From positions 310,001 to 374,000 of the forward strand of contig OY751488.1 in NCBI GenBank assembly GCA_963565915.1: DNA of 64,000 nucleotides, read 5' to 3'. Of this stretch, positions 30,990-41,718 are shown piece after piece. The DNA is from Entoloma clypeatum (Eukaryota; Basidiomycota; Agaricomycetes; Agaricales; Entolomataceae). The notes below the pieces were generated by a model. It saw nothing but the letters and a program-made list of their open reading frames with translations, searched no databases and was not told the origin of the DNA. The position numbers and the translations under genes are program-made. The number at the start of each line of letters is the position of its first letter. Positions within the stretch are counted from its first letter, which is position 1.

Positions 30990-31957
30990 CTACTTAGTAC
31001 GTTGTTTCTTGTTCGACGGACCCTCCTCCTTGTCCGACTCCTCCTTACCCGACTCCGCCTTCTCCGACGGCTCCGAAATCGACATGTCGGAATCGTCCGA
31101 CAGCTCCGGCAACTCCAACCTTTTCCTATTCACCATGTCCTTCCTAATCCTTCTCGCAATCCTCTTCTCCAGTCTCAACTCGTGCGTCTCCTCCGCCGTA
31201 TCCATCTCCGACTCCGACCCTTCCTCCAACACCTCCGGCGACTTGGGTTGGTACTCGGTGTTCACCGAGCCTTCGACTGCTGTTAGCAGTCGCCTCACCT
31301 GCCTCGTCTCCGCCAGTATCATCTTGAGGACACCCAAGACGGTGTCCTCCGACCCACTCTCCGACGGCATCTCCGACGCCTTTTTCTTCCCCTTAACCAC
31401 CTTCACCGTTCTCTTCACCTCCTTCACCTCCGACTTTCCCTCTGACGCTCCGACCTCACACTTCTTCTTGTCCTTGACACAACCCTTGCAGGACGACTTA
31501 TTCCTAAAACAAAAGGTTAAAAGAGAAGAGACGAACCAAAGAAGAACTTGCTCATCGCATTCGCATTCGATGCCCTTCGCAATGCACCTATCACAGGCGC
31601 CGACCCCGACCCCTCTCCGACCGTTGCCATCACCTCCTCTACCTTCCTTTTCTTCGTCGCCTTCTTCTTCGTCTTCTCCGCCTGCGGCTCCCCCGACCCC
31701 TTGCTTGATGCGCCTTGCGCAGCGTCCACTTCATTGGCCCTCTTCTGAGCCGCCAGCTCCGATGCCCGATGCATCTCCTCCGCTACCCGCATCTCCTCCG
31801 CTAACCGCGCCGCCTCCGCAGCCCTCTTTTCCTCCGCTCTCCGCTCCTCCTCAGCCTTCCTCGCAGCCTCCTCCTCTGCTGCTCGCTTTTTCGCCTCCAC
31901 CTCCGCAAGCTTAGCCTGCAGCGCCTCCATCTCCTTTTGAAAATCAGTTGCTGACAT
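30990..31957 (-). pseudogene. Antisense Zn2Cys6/coiled-coil gene of C2 (broken copy)
   Basis: Counterpart of the intact C1 gene at 12402-13379. ATG is at 31957 and exon 1 runs leftwards. A contraction in the GTCGGG repeat shifts the frame just before CDRCIAKGIEC, so the cysteine cluster is lost from the open frame. The splice donor also reads GCAAGT where C1 has GTAAGT, a possible GC-AG donor. Exon 2 keeps the acidic C-terminal part with one residue change relative to C1 (Ser to Leu near 31227). Exon 1 differs from C1 at about a dozen residues, in contrast to the identical pol. Confidence 0.75.
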
Positions 31958-32121
31958 ATTGAGGTTTTTTCGGAAGAGTTTAAAACGAAAAGAGAATAGG
32001 GGAACAAGAAGAAAGAACCACTCAGACGGTATTTTCAACCAATGCATCACATGACACAGTTCATGCGTACCGACCACCTAGGTCCTTAGGCCTCATGGGT
32101 TCGGCCCTAAGGGGGAAATAC

Positions 32122-32613
32122 TGTTACATTCTGATCCATTCCGACGATTTCCGACCGATCCCGACACCTCCGACACCTCCGACATTTTGACTAATACTTA
32201 TTATGCATACTTACTGTTATGAATCTCGTTACTACATACATTACTTACATCCGACCATTTTACTTATGTTAAGAATCTCCGACAGCCACTTGTTATCCGA
32301 CTCCGACGAAGCCACACGTCCTCCGACATAGTATTTAAACTTATGTAGAATTGTGTATTAGCTTCAGTTTGAATATCAACTTAGATTCGACATCATACCT
32401 CCCGTCCTCTTTCCGACTCTTAACTTGAGTCCGACCTCTGACCTCCGATCCTCCGATCCTCCGATCCTCCGAAATAAGGACACCAACATATTAGCGAGGG
32501 CGCAACACACAAGTTGAAGCCAAGTCCTTGCCCCTACGTTGCACGCGCTCCGACCCTCCGACCTTCCGACGCGTCTGACGTAGCTCCGACGTTTTGTTGA
32601 TCAGTTCTTAACA
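32122..32613 (+). repeat. 3' LTR of C2
   Basis: 492 bp, preceded by the purine tract AAGGGGGAAATAC. It contains the extra block with AACACACAAGTTGAAGCCAA also seen, inverted, in the C1 3' LTR. Confidence 0.9.
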
Positions 32614-32626
32614 CCCCCCCCCCCCC
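32614..32626. repeat. C13 homopolymer abutting C2
   Basis: Thirteen C directly follow the last base of the 3' LTR. No copy of the left flank GAAAG is present. It may mark a rearrangement joint. Confidence 0.7.
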
Positions 32627-32651
32627 AAGTAGACTACAAAGAAGTGACTTA

Positions 32652-33083
32652 ATGCCACAGCACCGACAAATCATCAACTGGCAAGCACAATGCAAAAAGG
32701 AGGAAGACTGCTAAAGGAGGCAGTGATAGCAAAGGAACAGTCGTGATAAGGGCCTATGTGAAGCGCAGGGACGAACGGCATATTGCAGAAGCTGAGATGA
32801 AACTGGATTCCAATGGCGGTTTAGCTGTTGACTACGTCGCTACGAGATTGCAATTGAAGGGAAGGCTCCGAGTACGTGAACAAACCTCTTTGTTGGAATT
32901 AGAAGGATGCAATCACTCACCATTCACCTCCAGGTCATCCACCCAAGCAATCACTATCCATATGAGCCAACATCTCTGCATGTTGTGAGTTGGCATGAAA
33001 TTGAGGAGTTCCAGGATCTGTACGGGAATTTATGGGTTACTTTTAACAAGGACTATTCAAAAGAAGGAGTAGCGAGATCTTAG
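32652..33083 (+). pseudogene. Two-exon 3' fragment of an unrecognised host gene
   Basis: Coding character is clear from about 32652 (after an in-frame TAA) to 32871. It reads a basic stretch (KHNAKRRKTAKGG) and RRDERHIAEAEMKLDSNGGL. A canonical intron 32872-32933 (GTACGT...CTCCAG, 62 nt) joins in phase to VIHPSNHYPYEPTSLHVVSW, and the protein ends ...SKEGVARS at TAG 33081-33083. The 5' part is missing at the C2 boundary, so the gene was probably truncated by the rearrangement there. I do not recognise the family. Confidence 0.45.
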
Positions 33084-34260
33084 TTCCTTGTTGATTCAAC
33101 TATCTATGTGTATACTATACTCTGCTCTCCATTGGATGAAGCAAATTTACTAAGGTCGTCTTTGACGGTTGGCAGTGGGTGTGCAGAAAAGCTGTTCACG
33201 CTATCTCCCCTAATTCAAAGTCCGCGCTGCCCTTCCCACTTCGACTGATACCATCATAGTTGCTGTATGCCCATTCACTTTGATGGGCTGTAGAAGAACA
33301 ATACAGGTATTGTAGAATAGTGTAATGACTGTCTGACTGGGTACCTGAGCAGGATGGGGGGAAAATCATCGTCAGATAGAGGCAATAGAAGAAGCGGGGG
33401 ATGGGAATTCCATTGTGTTCATGAGTGTAAGTGGTGTGCATATTTGAATTAAACTATTAAACTATTAAACTATAGATACAAAAATGCACCATCAGAATAG
33501 GATTTGTGGATAATAATTGTGTTCAACTTAGGTGGGAAGACATGGAAGACAATAATACGGTGCGTTTCTATCTGTTTCTATAGGTTTAAATGATCAGTGC
33601 AATCTCATCTTCACATCTTCACCCTACCTTGATTCATTGCACATGCGTACAATTTCCTGAAGAACTTCTTCCAAGAGGCCCTCCTCCACAGTAGCTCTAC
33701 TCTCTGGTCTTCAACATATCACCGCAGACTTCCAGATTTATGCTAGGTCTTTGACTCAAGAGCACAATCCGCTGGGGCCTGCCCTGCCACTACCTTCAAA
33801 TTTGCCTCAGCTTTCCATTTGTCAGGTGTTATTGCAACAGACGGATGACTCAATAAATTGCCCCGAGATGCGTGTTTTGGTAGAGCAATACTATCAATGT
33901 GACATTCCAACCAATGCAGAAAGAGAAGAGGAAAGCCACTACTTTCGAAGGCGAGCCTTTCCCAAAGAGGTCGTTAGTTTCGTGGCAAGATAGCTCCATT
34001 ACGGTGCGATCTTCCCCTTGACTTCTACCTTCCACTGACCCTTGCATAGGAATTGACGTCACCAGAATGTGTTTACCTTTTACGACATGTCAGCTTTTCC
34101 CGTTCATCATCTAGTTTGATTTTCCAAAACATCTTAGCAGAATTTGCCGAGAAACGCCCATGGATCTCAATCATTGCCCATCTTGTCCGTCGTGCCATCA
34201 CATGTACGTCCTTTCTCTGCTGAGAAAATACAAGCCAACTAATACAAGAAGTGCTCAATA
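33084..34260. other. Mostly non-coding; possible isolated exons
   Basis: No complete gene is visible. A 80-residue plus-strand frame ending at 33993 (EQYYQCDIPTNAEREEESHY, RRRAFPKEVVSFVAR) and a short one near 34110-34200 (NILAEFAEKRPWISIIAHLV) look protein-like and may be exons of the gene that continues at 34262. The link is not proven. Confidence 0.3.
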
Positions 34261-34261
34261 C

Positions 34262-35361
34262 TGGAGTGCCTACCCAACGAACTCCTGTGCCTAATAGGCG
34301 ACAACCTTGACGGTCAGGATGTCAAAACTCTTACTTCAGTTTGTCGCCTTTTTCAGGACATATTCCTCCCTGCCTACCTCACCCGGCATTATCAGATGCT
34401 TGGTTCACGAGGAGAAGTCAGCTATCATGAACATGTACATCCCCATTATCACCTGGACTTCCGTGACTTGGCCATTGACACACCTGACGCTGGATGGCAA
34501 CCTAAATCACCCACTATTCAGGCCTCTACTTATCAATACATCAAAGTCTCTGGTAAAACTTGCGTTGATACAGTCTTCCTCTGCTCTTCCAAAAGAGTTC
34601 TGGAACTCTTTTCTGGGAAAGAACTTTCCCCAGTTGCAATCCCTCAAATTGAGCGAAGACGCTCCTCTAGCCCTCCTGGTCAACTTCCTATCACGCCATC
34701 CTAACATTTCTGTTGTTGGGATAGAAGGTCAAAACAATAGGGCTCCAGATGATATTGGCGAGTCATTTGACGCCCAGTCCTTAACTACCATTTCCGGTCC
34801 GCCGTCCTACGTCTTGGCCATTTTGCACAGCGCCTTCACCCGGCCATCGCTTTTGAGGTTAACACTGCTTGCTAGTCATATTCCTACTTCCTCCATATTC
34901 TCTGAGGTCTTCCAATGTCTCGTTGCTTGCGAGGCTGTTGAAGCTCTTGACGTCGCTATGCCACAACAAGATTTCTGGGCCGCACTGGATGCAAAAAATA
35001 AGCCCACCTTTCAGGGCTCTGATTTCACAACACTAAACATCAAGATGTTTAGGATCTCCTTCACTGAATTATATCTGTTTACACACATTTTGGACGACGA
35101 TATACTGGTATGTAAATTATTGTCTATTTATGTCATGCTAAAATATGTCCAGGCTATGTGGACAGAATGGTATCAACACCTTCCCACAATCAAGTACCTT
35201 CAGTTGAACCAGGCGTCATGGGAGGATCATACTAACCTTTTCAAGAGGTGCTGTGACAAATTTCAACTCCTTGGGGTGTCTGTTTGTCGGGGAGTAGATT
35301 TGCTAGAGAATCAGCTAGCATTCGACTTAGGTGGATTTGATTGGAGTTGGCATCTTATATA
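34262..35361 (+). pseudogene. F-box/LRR-type protein, frameshifted
   Basis: The first frame reads LECLPNELLCLIGDNLDGQD and then VCRLFQDIFLPAYLTRHYQM, the shape of an F-box domain. Near 34405-34415 the frame changes. The second frame continues with WPLTHLTLDGNLNHPLFRPL, a run of leucine-rich segments (FPQLQSLKLSEDAPLALLVN, PSLLRLTLLASHIPTSSIFS) and ends FDLGGFDWSWHLI. A possible in-frame 45-nt intron lies at 35108-35152 (GTATGT...TCCAG). F-box proteins link substrates to SCF ubiquitin ligases and are highly expanded in Agaricomycetes. The frame change could be a real mutation or a sequence error. Confidence 0.6.
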
Positions 35362-35405
35362 ACCAGACTCATGTTGTACTGCTTGGGGTACTGTGTCATG
35401 GTATT

Positions 35406-35605
35406 TGTGACAACTGTCACGCTTCAAAGATCGAATTATATGACAACTAAAATGGCCTTAGAACTGTTCATTCATGGGAGGGAAAATGCTCTTTGTATGA
35501 ATTGGGATGTATCCAAATCATTGGGATTACATTCTGAGCCATGGTCCATGGGTGTTGGATGAAGTGGGGATGAGGGTGAGCGCATCACAATCGCAGCAGT
35601 CACAC
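35406..35605 (+). repeat. MITE-like 200-bp repeat, copy 1
   Basis: It shares the core TCAAAGATCGAATTATATGAC, then CTGTTCATTCA and TTACATTCTGAGCCATGG with copies at 38469-38652 (inverted) and 60199-60395. The ends carry short inverted GTGAC/GTCAC-type motifs. Confidence 0.6.
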
Positions 35606-35852
35606 TTCTAGAGAGAACTTGAAAAATGGTAGTCCTCATTCAGAGTAAGTACTGGGAGAAGGGGATACTGTCCGGAGAGCATTGTGTACGCACGGGTTCA
35701 TTTTCATTTCTGTTCACTATTTATTCACAGCATTGCCCTTATGTAATCTGTAATCGTTTCTTATTGGCCATCATCAGCATGCCTCATCCAACGGAATCTG
35801 TCATTGACAGGGCCTGCTTCAATGACTTTGACGAATCTGAAAGACTACTTTA

Positions 35853-38080
35853 ATGCAGAAGGAACAGTTTCCACAGTACATTGAGAACGAATTTCCTGCA
35901 CCATGCTTGAGCCCAATCTCAACTACCCAGTCTTCTCGAGCTGCTGAGACTACTCTTTCCTCCGGCGAGCCACTCCGCCAAGACATCAACGCCACTGTTC
36001 CCAACTCACTCCTCTCCGACCCTCTTAAGATACCCACCATCAAAGGTGATTTGTCGTGGGTTTCCAAGGCCTTGTTCCCAGATGATGTTCTACCCGTCCC
36101 ATTCAACGAGGATGTTAAAGGGTACTGGGATGAAGCCGAATCCAAACTTCACAATGCACCTTTGAGCATGTCAGAACAAGGCATCCAGAACTGGCTGAAC
36201 CACATGACACAATCTCTCGGTCTCAGCCACGGCCTTATCTGCCCTGAAGGGAGCAAGATTGATGGCGAGAGGAACTGTCAGACACTTTCTTGTGCAAGGA
36301 GGCCATCAACCAAGGGGGTGGCAGGACCGGAATCCCGGACCTGGGGTGGGGGGGGTCCCTTGGGCCCAAAAAAAAAAGTTCGACCCCCAGTATATTTTTT
36401 CTGTTCCGCCACCCCCTTGCTGCCGACCATGATGGCAGCACATTCAGGCACTTATCGAGACTTCCCACTCTTCAACCTCTTATAAAAAGAAGAACATGCT
36501 TGGGCAGATCATGGAGAAGTCCTCCCTTGTGTTCCAAGCTCAACCCTTCCGCCGTTTCCTTGTCTCACTTAGCTTTCATGGGCCCAGGCAGGCGATGAAG
36601 TTTTGTTTAATGCTCGTCGACCAGGCAGGTGTTGTACGGACGGATTGGTATGCCAATGATGGCTACAATGCTGTCACTCTTGCGCGAATTATCTTTGCCC
36701 TTGCCTATGCCAAACTGGAGGTTATTGGCGTTGACACGTCCATGATCGTCAACCCCCTCACTGGTGATGTCATGAAGATCATGGTTAATGACGAAGTTTT
36801 CCAAGTTGTGAAGGAGATACATTCATCTCTGCTACTCTTCAGCCATGGTACTCGAGTATTTCTTGTGACAGACGAGAGGGGAGGGTTTCATATTCTCAAG
36901 GACTCATGGGTCCTTGCTGCATTCAGAACATCTGAGATCAAAGTTCTCCAATGCATTGCTCGAGAGATGGAGATCGACCCTGATGCCGCAAAGTATAAAG
37001 ACATGCATCCCCGGTTTATTGCGGGACAAGAACTCAGAGACTCTACACACCATTGATGAGGAAAGCTATGGAAGAAGTCTTCTTCTGAGCATGTGCATTG
37101 TCGCATTGTCACTGGTCCTGTCGGCGACCCTATTACCACCTTTCACTCAAGGGCCGAGCTCATCCAGGTTCTCTATGATGCCGTTGAATGTAAGTACCTT
37201 TCCTGTAATGTTAACTCAAGACTCATTCAATCGCTTCACAGGGCTTCACTGGATGCATGACAAGTGCAAGATAATTCATGGAGACATCAGTATCAACAAT
37301 GTGATGATCTATCATGCACCAGAAGCCTTCCCCAGACCCACTCCCCAACAAGGGTTGAGTGAACCCATACCCACCGTGGGTAATATTATCGACTATGATT
37401 GTGCCCGGGATCTTGACACCGTGCTGGATAGGTGTTCCGTGAGCCATGATCTTCCTTTCTCTTTGATCCTCATTCTGACCTTGCTTCAGGGAACCCTTCC
37501 TTTCATGCCGCTGACTTCATTGGACCCCGGCCGCCGTGGCAACTACAAGTATGGTCCTGGCGAAGATCTCGAGGCACTACTGCACACTACCATTGGCATC
37601 ATCACCTTCACTGTGGGGACCTGCGGCCAGACACAAGACTGAAACAAGCACATTCCGATTGCATGCTGGTACAACGAACATGACCGAGAGCAATTGTCCA
37701 AGGACAAGGCTATCAATTTGTTCCGTTTTGATAAAGAAATTGTGGGACATCTTCCCGAATACTGGAAGCCTTTTTCCCCCTTTCTCCATCGTCTCGTTGA
37801 CGCCACATGGCCCTCAAGGGACATAGATCAAGACAGCAAGGCCAATTATAATGCCTACAAGGAAATCCATGGAGATGCCCTCAAATATTTTAATGCACAG
37901 CTTCTGGAGTCATTGAAAAACTATGCCGTTGTCCGGTCATTGGAGAAGCGCCAGTGGAGTACCATTGATCCTGGAAGATATCCATACAAGCTGCTCCAGG
38001 GAGAATCTGGCAAGGTTGAATGCCTTCCTCGTCCTACTCATCTAAAGGAACTGGCAGACTGGAAGGAATATGATGCATAG
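35853..38080 (+). pseudogene. FunK1-type protein kinase, decayed
   Basis: Pieces of a basidiomycete FunK1 kinase follow in order. The N-terminal region reads IKGDLSWVSKALFPDDVLPV. QAQPFRRFLVSLSFHGPRQA and GVVRTDWYANDGYN form the hallmark RRF and D-(R/Q)-x-G-V segment. The catalytic loop is HGDISINNVM, the metal-binding segment NIIDYDCARDLD, and the activation-segment remnant GTLPFMPLTSLDP. A C-terminal helix bundle ends LKELADWKEYDA at 38080. Introns are apparent near 37190-37241 and 37432-37490. Breaks are a 109-bp MITE at 36311-36419, frame changes at about 37050-37150, and TGA at 37640-37642. FunK1 kinases are expanded in mushrooms and of poorly known function. This copy is unlikely to work. 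Confidence 0.75.
36311..36419. repeat. Small G-rich MITE with 12-bp terminal inverted repeats
   Basis: Terminal repeats CAAGGGGGTGGC (36311-36322) and GCCACCCCCTTG (36408-36419) are perfect inverts. The interior has a G7 run and an A10 run. A related, right-truncated copy lies at 62293-62385. It interrupts the FunK1 reading frame. No clear target duplication is visible. Confidence 0.7.
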
Positions 38081-38468
38081 ACGACAGGTTTGGGCAGCCT
38101 TGGCATTCTGGGCTCAACATTGCGCTCCTCATATGTACTTATCTTCACCATTCATAACTTCCTCCTTTATGTTTGTATGTATGTATCCGACAAAATGTGA
38201 TGTGTTGACTGTTCTCGGTACACTTTCTGACGCAAGATAGGATTGTTGTAGATTATGATTTACATGTAAACCCTGAGCTTGCTGGACACGCGTAATGCTG
38301 GACGCGCTCCATGCATATTTCTTGTGACACAATGCACAAGCAGAAGATTACGAGGACTCTGGAACTGTAAAAGGCCCTCAGAATAGTGATTGAAAAAAAA
38401 GGACAGAAAAAAAAGGACAGGGGTATTAAATGACAGCAAGTAAGTAATTTAAAGCAATTATGTCTCGG

Positions 38469-38652
38469 GTGTGACAGCTGTGACATGACATCGCCCTCAT
38501 CGAACTTCATGTCCAAGACCATTGACCATGGCCCAAAAATTCATCCCAATGATTTAGATCCATCACCATCAATCCAAAGAATATTTTCTCTCTCATGGCT
38601 GAACAGTTTTAGGGACATCTCAGGTGTCATATAATTCGATCTTTGATCACAC
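38469..38652 (-). repeat. MITE-like 200-bp repeat, copy 2
   Basis: Inverted relative to copy 1. It starts GTGTGACAGCTG and ends CAAAGATC-type sequence next to ATCACAC, so the ends look like GTGTGA...TCACAC. Confidence 0.6.
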
Positions 38653-38665
38653 ATCAGTCACAGAC

Positions 38666-39018
38666 CTACTCGTTCACACCTTGTTTATGGGGCAATGTAC
38701 TCATTAGTAAAGGGAATAAAGAACACTTTAAGGGACCCCGAGTAATACCGAGAAAGTGTTGTGAACGTCGTCCTAGTTCAAGAACGTGAGTAACAGAGTC
38801 CTCAAAAATGGCCAGAGGCCTTACAATGTTTGGGATGGCTTCATCTTCGGCGCTTTGGAGATCCAATCTCCTCCAGCCGTTAAGAGAATCATACCATGCC
38901 TGACGATACCAGTTCTTCGGCAAATGTAGCATGGGTTCTGAGTCCATAATGACCCTTTCGCCAGTTGACTGCTTCAAGGGCCTATTGCCTCGTCTTGTGA
39001 TGAGTGGCCTTGCCCTGG
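38666..39018 (-). pseudogene. 3' part of host gene split by element E
   Basis: On the minus strand the frame enters from element E at the duplication CCTGG and reads LITRRGNRPLKQSTGERVIM, HLPKNWYRQAWYDSLNGWRR, HVLELGRRSQHFLGITRGPL, ending at 38666. Removing E and one CCTGG copy joins it in frame to the segment at 50449 (ELDSGKQQAR plus ARPLITRR). I do not recognise the family. It looks like a lineage-specific conserved protein. Confidence 0.6.
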
Positions 39019-39297
39019 TGTTGAGGCGACGCTAAGTCAAATGACGTCGCGAGCCCAAACTTAGGAACGAAGTGGAGAGAACTGTATTGCCAAGAGACCC
39101 AGCGGGAATCTCAAGAGAACAAGCTATCGAATACAAGTGAAAGTACCCTACTTATATATGTAAATTTCATGAGGCTGCGTTGTGGCAGCATCATGCTGCG
39201 CGATAATGATAAGATGTCTTCATATACAATATGATGTAGATAAGATAAGATCGAGATAAGATAAGATAAAGTGAAAAGTGAAAATATGATCATAACA
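39019..39297 (-). repeat. 3' LTR of E
   Basis: 279 bp, with GATAA-type tandem repeats near its right end. It is adjoined by TTACCCCCTTTCT, the complement of a purine tract AGAAAGGGGGTAA. It differs from the 5' LTR by a 10-bp indel and several substitutions. Confidence 0.9.
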
Positions 39298-39308
39298 TTA
39301 CCCCCTTT

Positions 39309-41030
39309 CTAGATCTCAACTTCCAGGCAAGATATGATGTCGTCCGGGGTGTCTGTGAAATTCTCATATGGTTTAAATTCCAATCCTTCAAAGATGTTTG
39401 CGCGTAAGCGCCAGGGTGCATTCGGGTTTAATTTAAAGAAGTCCTCCACCGCTTCCTTGGCATGTTCTAGGTGATCCTTGGGTTCCCATGTGTTGTGGTC
39501 CTGAGTCAGACCCTCCCATTGCACTAAATATTCCAGCTTTCCTCTCTTCAACCTTGAGTCAATAACTTTCGCGACATCGTACTCCTCTTCGCCATTGATA
39601 ACTATCGGGTTTGGTGCCTGCACCCTTTGTGATATAAATAGTGGTTCCTTAAATAATCGGACTCGTGATACATTGATGACTGGGTGGATTTTCCATGTTT
39701 TCGGTAATTTAAGTTCTACAGCGTGTGATGAAATGATTTTGGTTATGGTATAGGGTCCAATCCATCATTCGGCAAGTTTCTTTAAGGGTCGGTTCAACTT
39801 CAGGTCTTTAGTCCATAACCAAACTTTGTCGCCAACTTTGTAAACTGGTGCATCACCCCGTTTCAGGTTCGCATACCGTTCCATCTCTTCTCGTGCTTTT
39901 ACTAGCGCTGCTTCCACCTCCTCATGAATCTTCTTCATTCGCTCCGCGAATTCTTTTGCCGGTTCTGACTTTTCTGCTCTCCGAGGTTCTACGCCCATTC
40001 TAGGGTTAAACCCATAATTTACATAGAACAGCGAAAACTGAGTTGCTGTGTGAATTTTATTATTATAGGCAAACTCCGCGGTTGCCATCCATTTGGGCCA
40101 ATCTGTTTGCCGATGGGAAATAAATGATCTTAGATATTGCTCCAACTCCTGGTTGATGCGTTCCGTCTGTCTGTCTGTTTGCGGATGATATGCCATTGAT
40201 AATTTAGTTGTGATCCCCAGTATTTTATTTAGTTCCTTCATAAATATTGCCGCAAATTGTGGTCCTCGGTCTGACGTTAACGATTCTGGCAGTCCATGAA
40301 GTTTCCAGACTTCGTCCTGATATAGTTTAGCTAATCCTTCTGCTGAGACTTCATCACGTGTTTTGATAAAGTGTGATTGCTTTGTCGATCTGCAAGCCAC
40401 GACTAATACTGTGTTGTACCCCTGAGCTTCTGGGAGTCCTACAATAAAATCTGCTGTAACATGTTTCCATGGTCCTGCATGTTCCGTGTTTGCTTTTAAT
40501 TTACCGGCTAGCGGTTGAGGCACATTCTTTGATCGTTGACATCTGTCGCAGCCCTCGACATATGCTTTGACCATGTTTGTAATACTAGGCCACCAATAAT
40601 TACGTGTAACCAATTCCAGGGTCTTCCACTGCCCTGGGTGTCCTGCAACTGGGTTGTCGTGGTGTAATTTAATTATTTCCTCCCTGAGTTCCTGACTTTT
40701 TGGAACATAAACCTTTCCTCTATGTAACCAGAGTCCCTGCTCTTCGTGCCATTCATCTGCGTGCAATGTTTTGGTATTTGTTTTTTTTAACTCTTCCACT
40801 GCTTTCAACATTTGTTCATCAAACTCCTTGGCATCCCTGATGCGTTTTAATAGTTTACTTTCTTCTCCATCAATAAGTATGTGACCTCGATCCATTGCAC
40901 GCAAGTGGAAATATTCGGGTTTCAATAGTGTTACATCCTCGTTGTCATTTTCCACCCCCTTTCTATGATTGACTCTTCTTGAAAGAGCATCCACCTTCCC
41001 CATTGAGGTTCCTGCCTTGTGTATTAGTGT
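39309..41030 (-). pseudogene. pol: Integrase and chromodomain of E, with RNase H tail
   Basis: From right to left: end of RNase H (KAGTSMGKVDALSRR), zinc module (HHDNPVAGHPGQWK, YWWPSITN, CDRCQRS), integrase core with TADFIVGLPEAQGYN, TSDRGPQFAAIF and the Glu in TERINQELEQYL, then the C-terminal domain. TGA at 39765-39767 replaces an expected Arg between KKLAE and WIGPYTI. After it come IHPVINVSRVRLF and the chromodomain (EEYDVAKVIDSRLKRGKLEY, QWEGLTQDHNTWEP), ending at 39309. The sequence TDRQTER replaces the usual TDGQTER next to the catalytic Glu. Confidence 0.88.
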
Positions 41031-41718
41031 TTGAGGGTTCGGTTCGGTTCGGTTTTTGCCTCCGAGAGGGATGGACCGAGACCGAGACCGGTCTTTCAAT
41101 ACCACAAAAATGTAAAAAACCGGACCGGACCGTACAGGACTGGTCCATCGCACCCACAAAGGGTGGACCGAACTGGTCTGCACCGGTCTGAACCGGTTTT
41201 GTATTATATATTGTGTCTAAATATATACATGCTGTATGTAATGTCAGTGGGCGTGAGTGGGAGGGTGTTGCGCGCGAGAAGGGGCTGTTTGGCTCGAAGA
41301 AAGGGCGTTGCGCGCGAATTGGAGGGCATTAGGCACGAAAGGGGAGGGCTGTTGGGCACGGGTCGCGGCAGCTGGGCACAAGAGGGGGCCGTAGGGCTTG
41401 AAGGAAACACGTTGCGACGAAAGGGTGTTGTTGGGGGCAAGAGAGGGCCGTGGGGTGCAAGAAGGTGCTGTTGGGCATCAGAGAGGGCCGTTGGGCGCTA
41501 GTAAGAGCAGGACGCCGTTGGGCGTGAGTGGGAGGCCGTTGGGTGCTAGAGGGAGCCGTTTGAGGGCGTTGGGCGCGAGTGGACGTTGTTGGAGGCGTTT
41601 GAGGGCATTGGGCGTGAGTCACAGTCGTTGGGCGCAAGTGGATGCCGTTGGGCGTTAGAGGGAGCCGTTGGGCATGTTGGGCATGAGTCGTGGTTGTTGG
41701 ACGCGAGTGGACGCCTTT
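41031..41718. repeat. Foreign repetitive block inside E (CGGTT-rich plus minisatellite)
   Basis: It replaces the RT C-terminus and RNase H. The first ~170 bp are rich in GGTTCGGTTCGG, GACCGAGACCGAGACC and CCGGACCGGACCG, with near-palindromic ends. From about 41240 to 41715 a degenerate tandem array repeats units like GGGCGTTGGGCGCGAGTGGA about 20-25 nt long. No protein is recognised. Minus-strand reading through it gives only a low-complexity extension of RT. Confidence 0.7.

Larger units (their letters stand above)
25584..32613 (+). mobile_element. Ty3/chromovirus LTR retrotransposon C2
   Basis: Plus-strand copy of family C with a 404-bp 5' LTR and a 492-bp 3' LTR. Left flank GAAAG, right flank a C-run, so no target duplication. 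From its 5' LTR to about 31427 it aligns with C1 without a gap, and the protein differences in that stretch are minimal. Beyond about 31440 the two copies diverge clearly. Confidence 0.93.

Noticed and set aside
39240..39290. GATAA tandem repeats as a telomere-like or centromeric repeat
   Set aside because: They are short, lie inside the LTR of E, and recur in the other LTR at 50390-50430.
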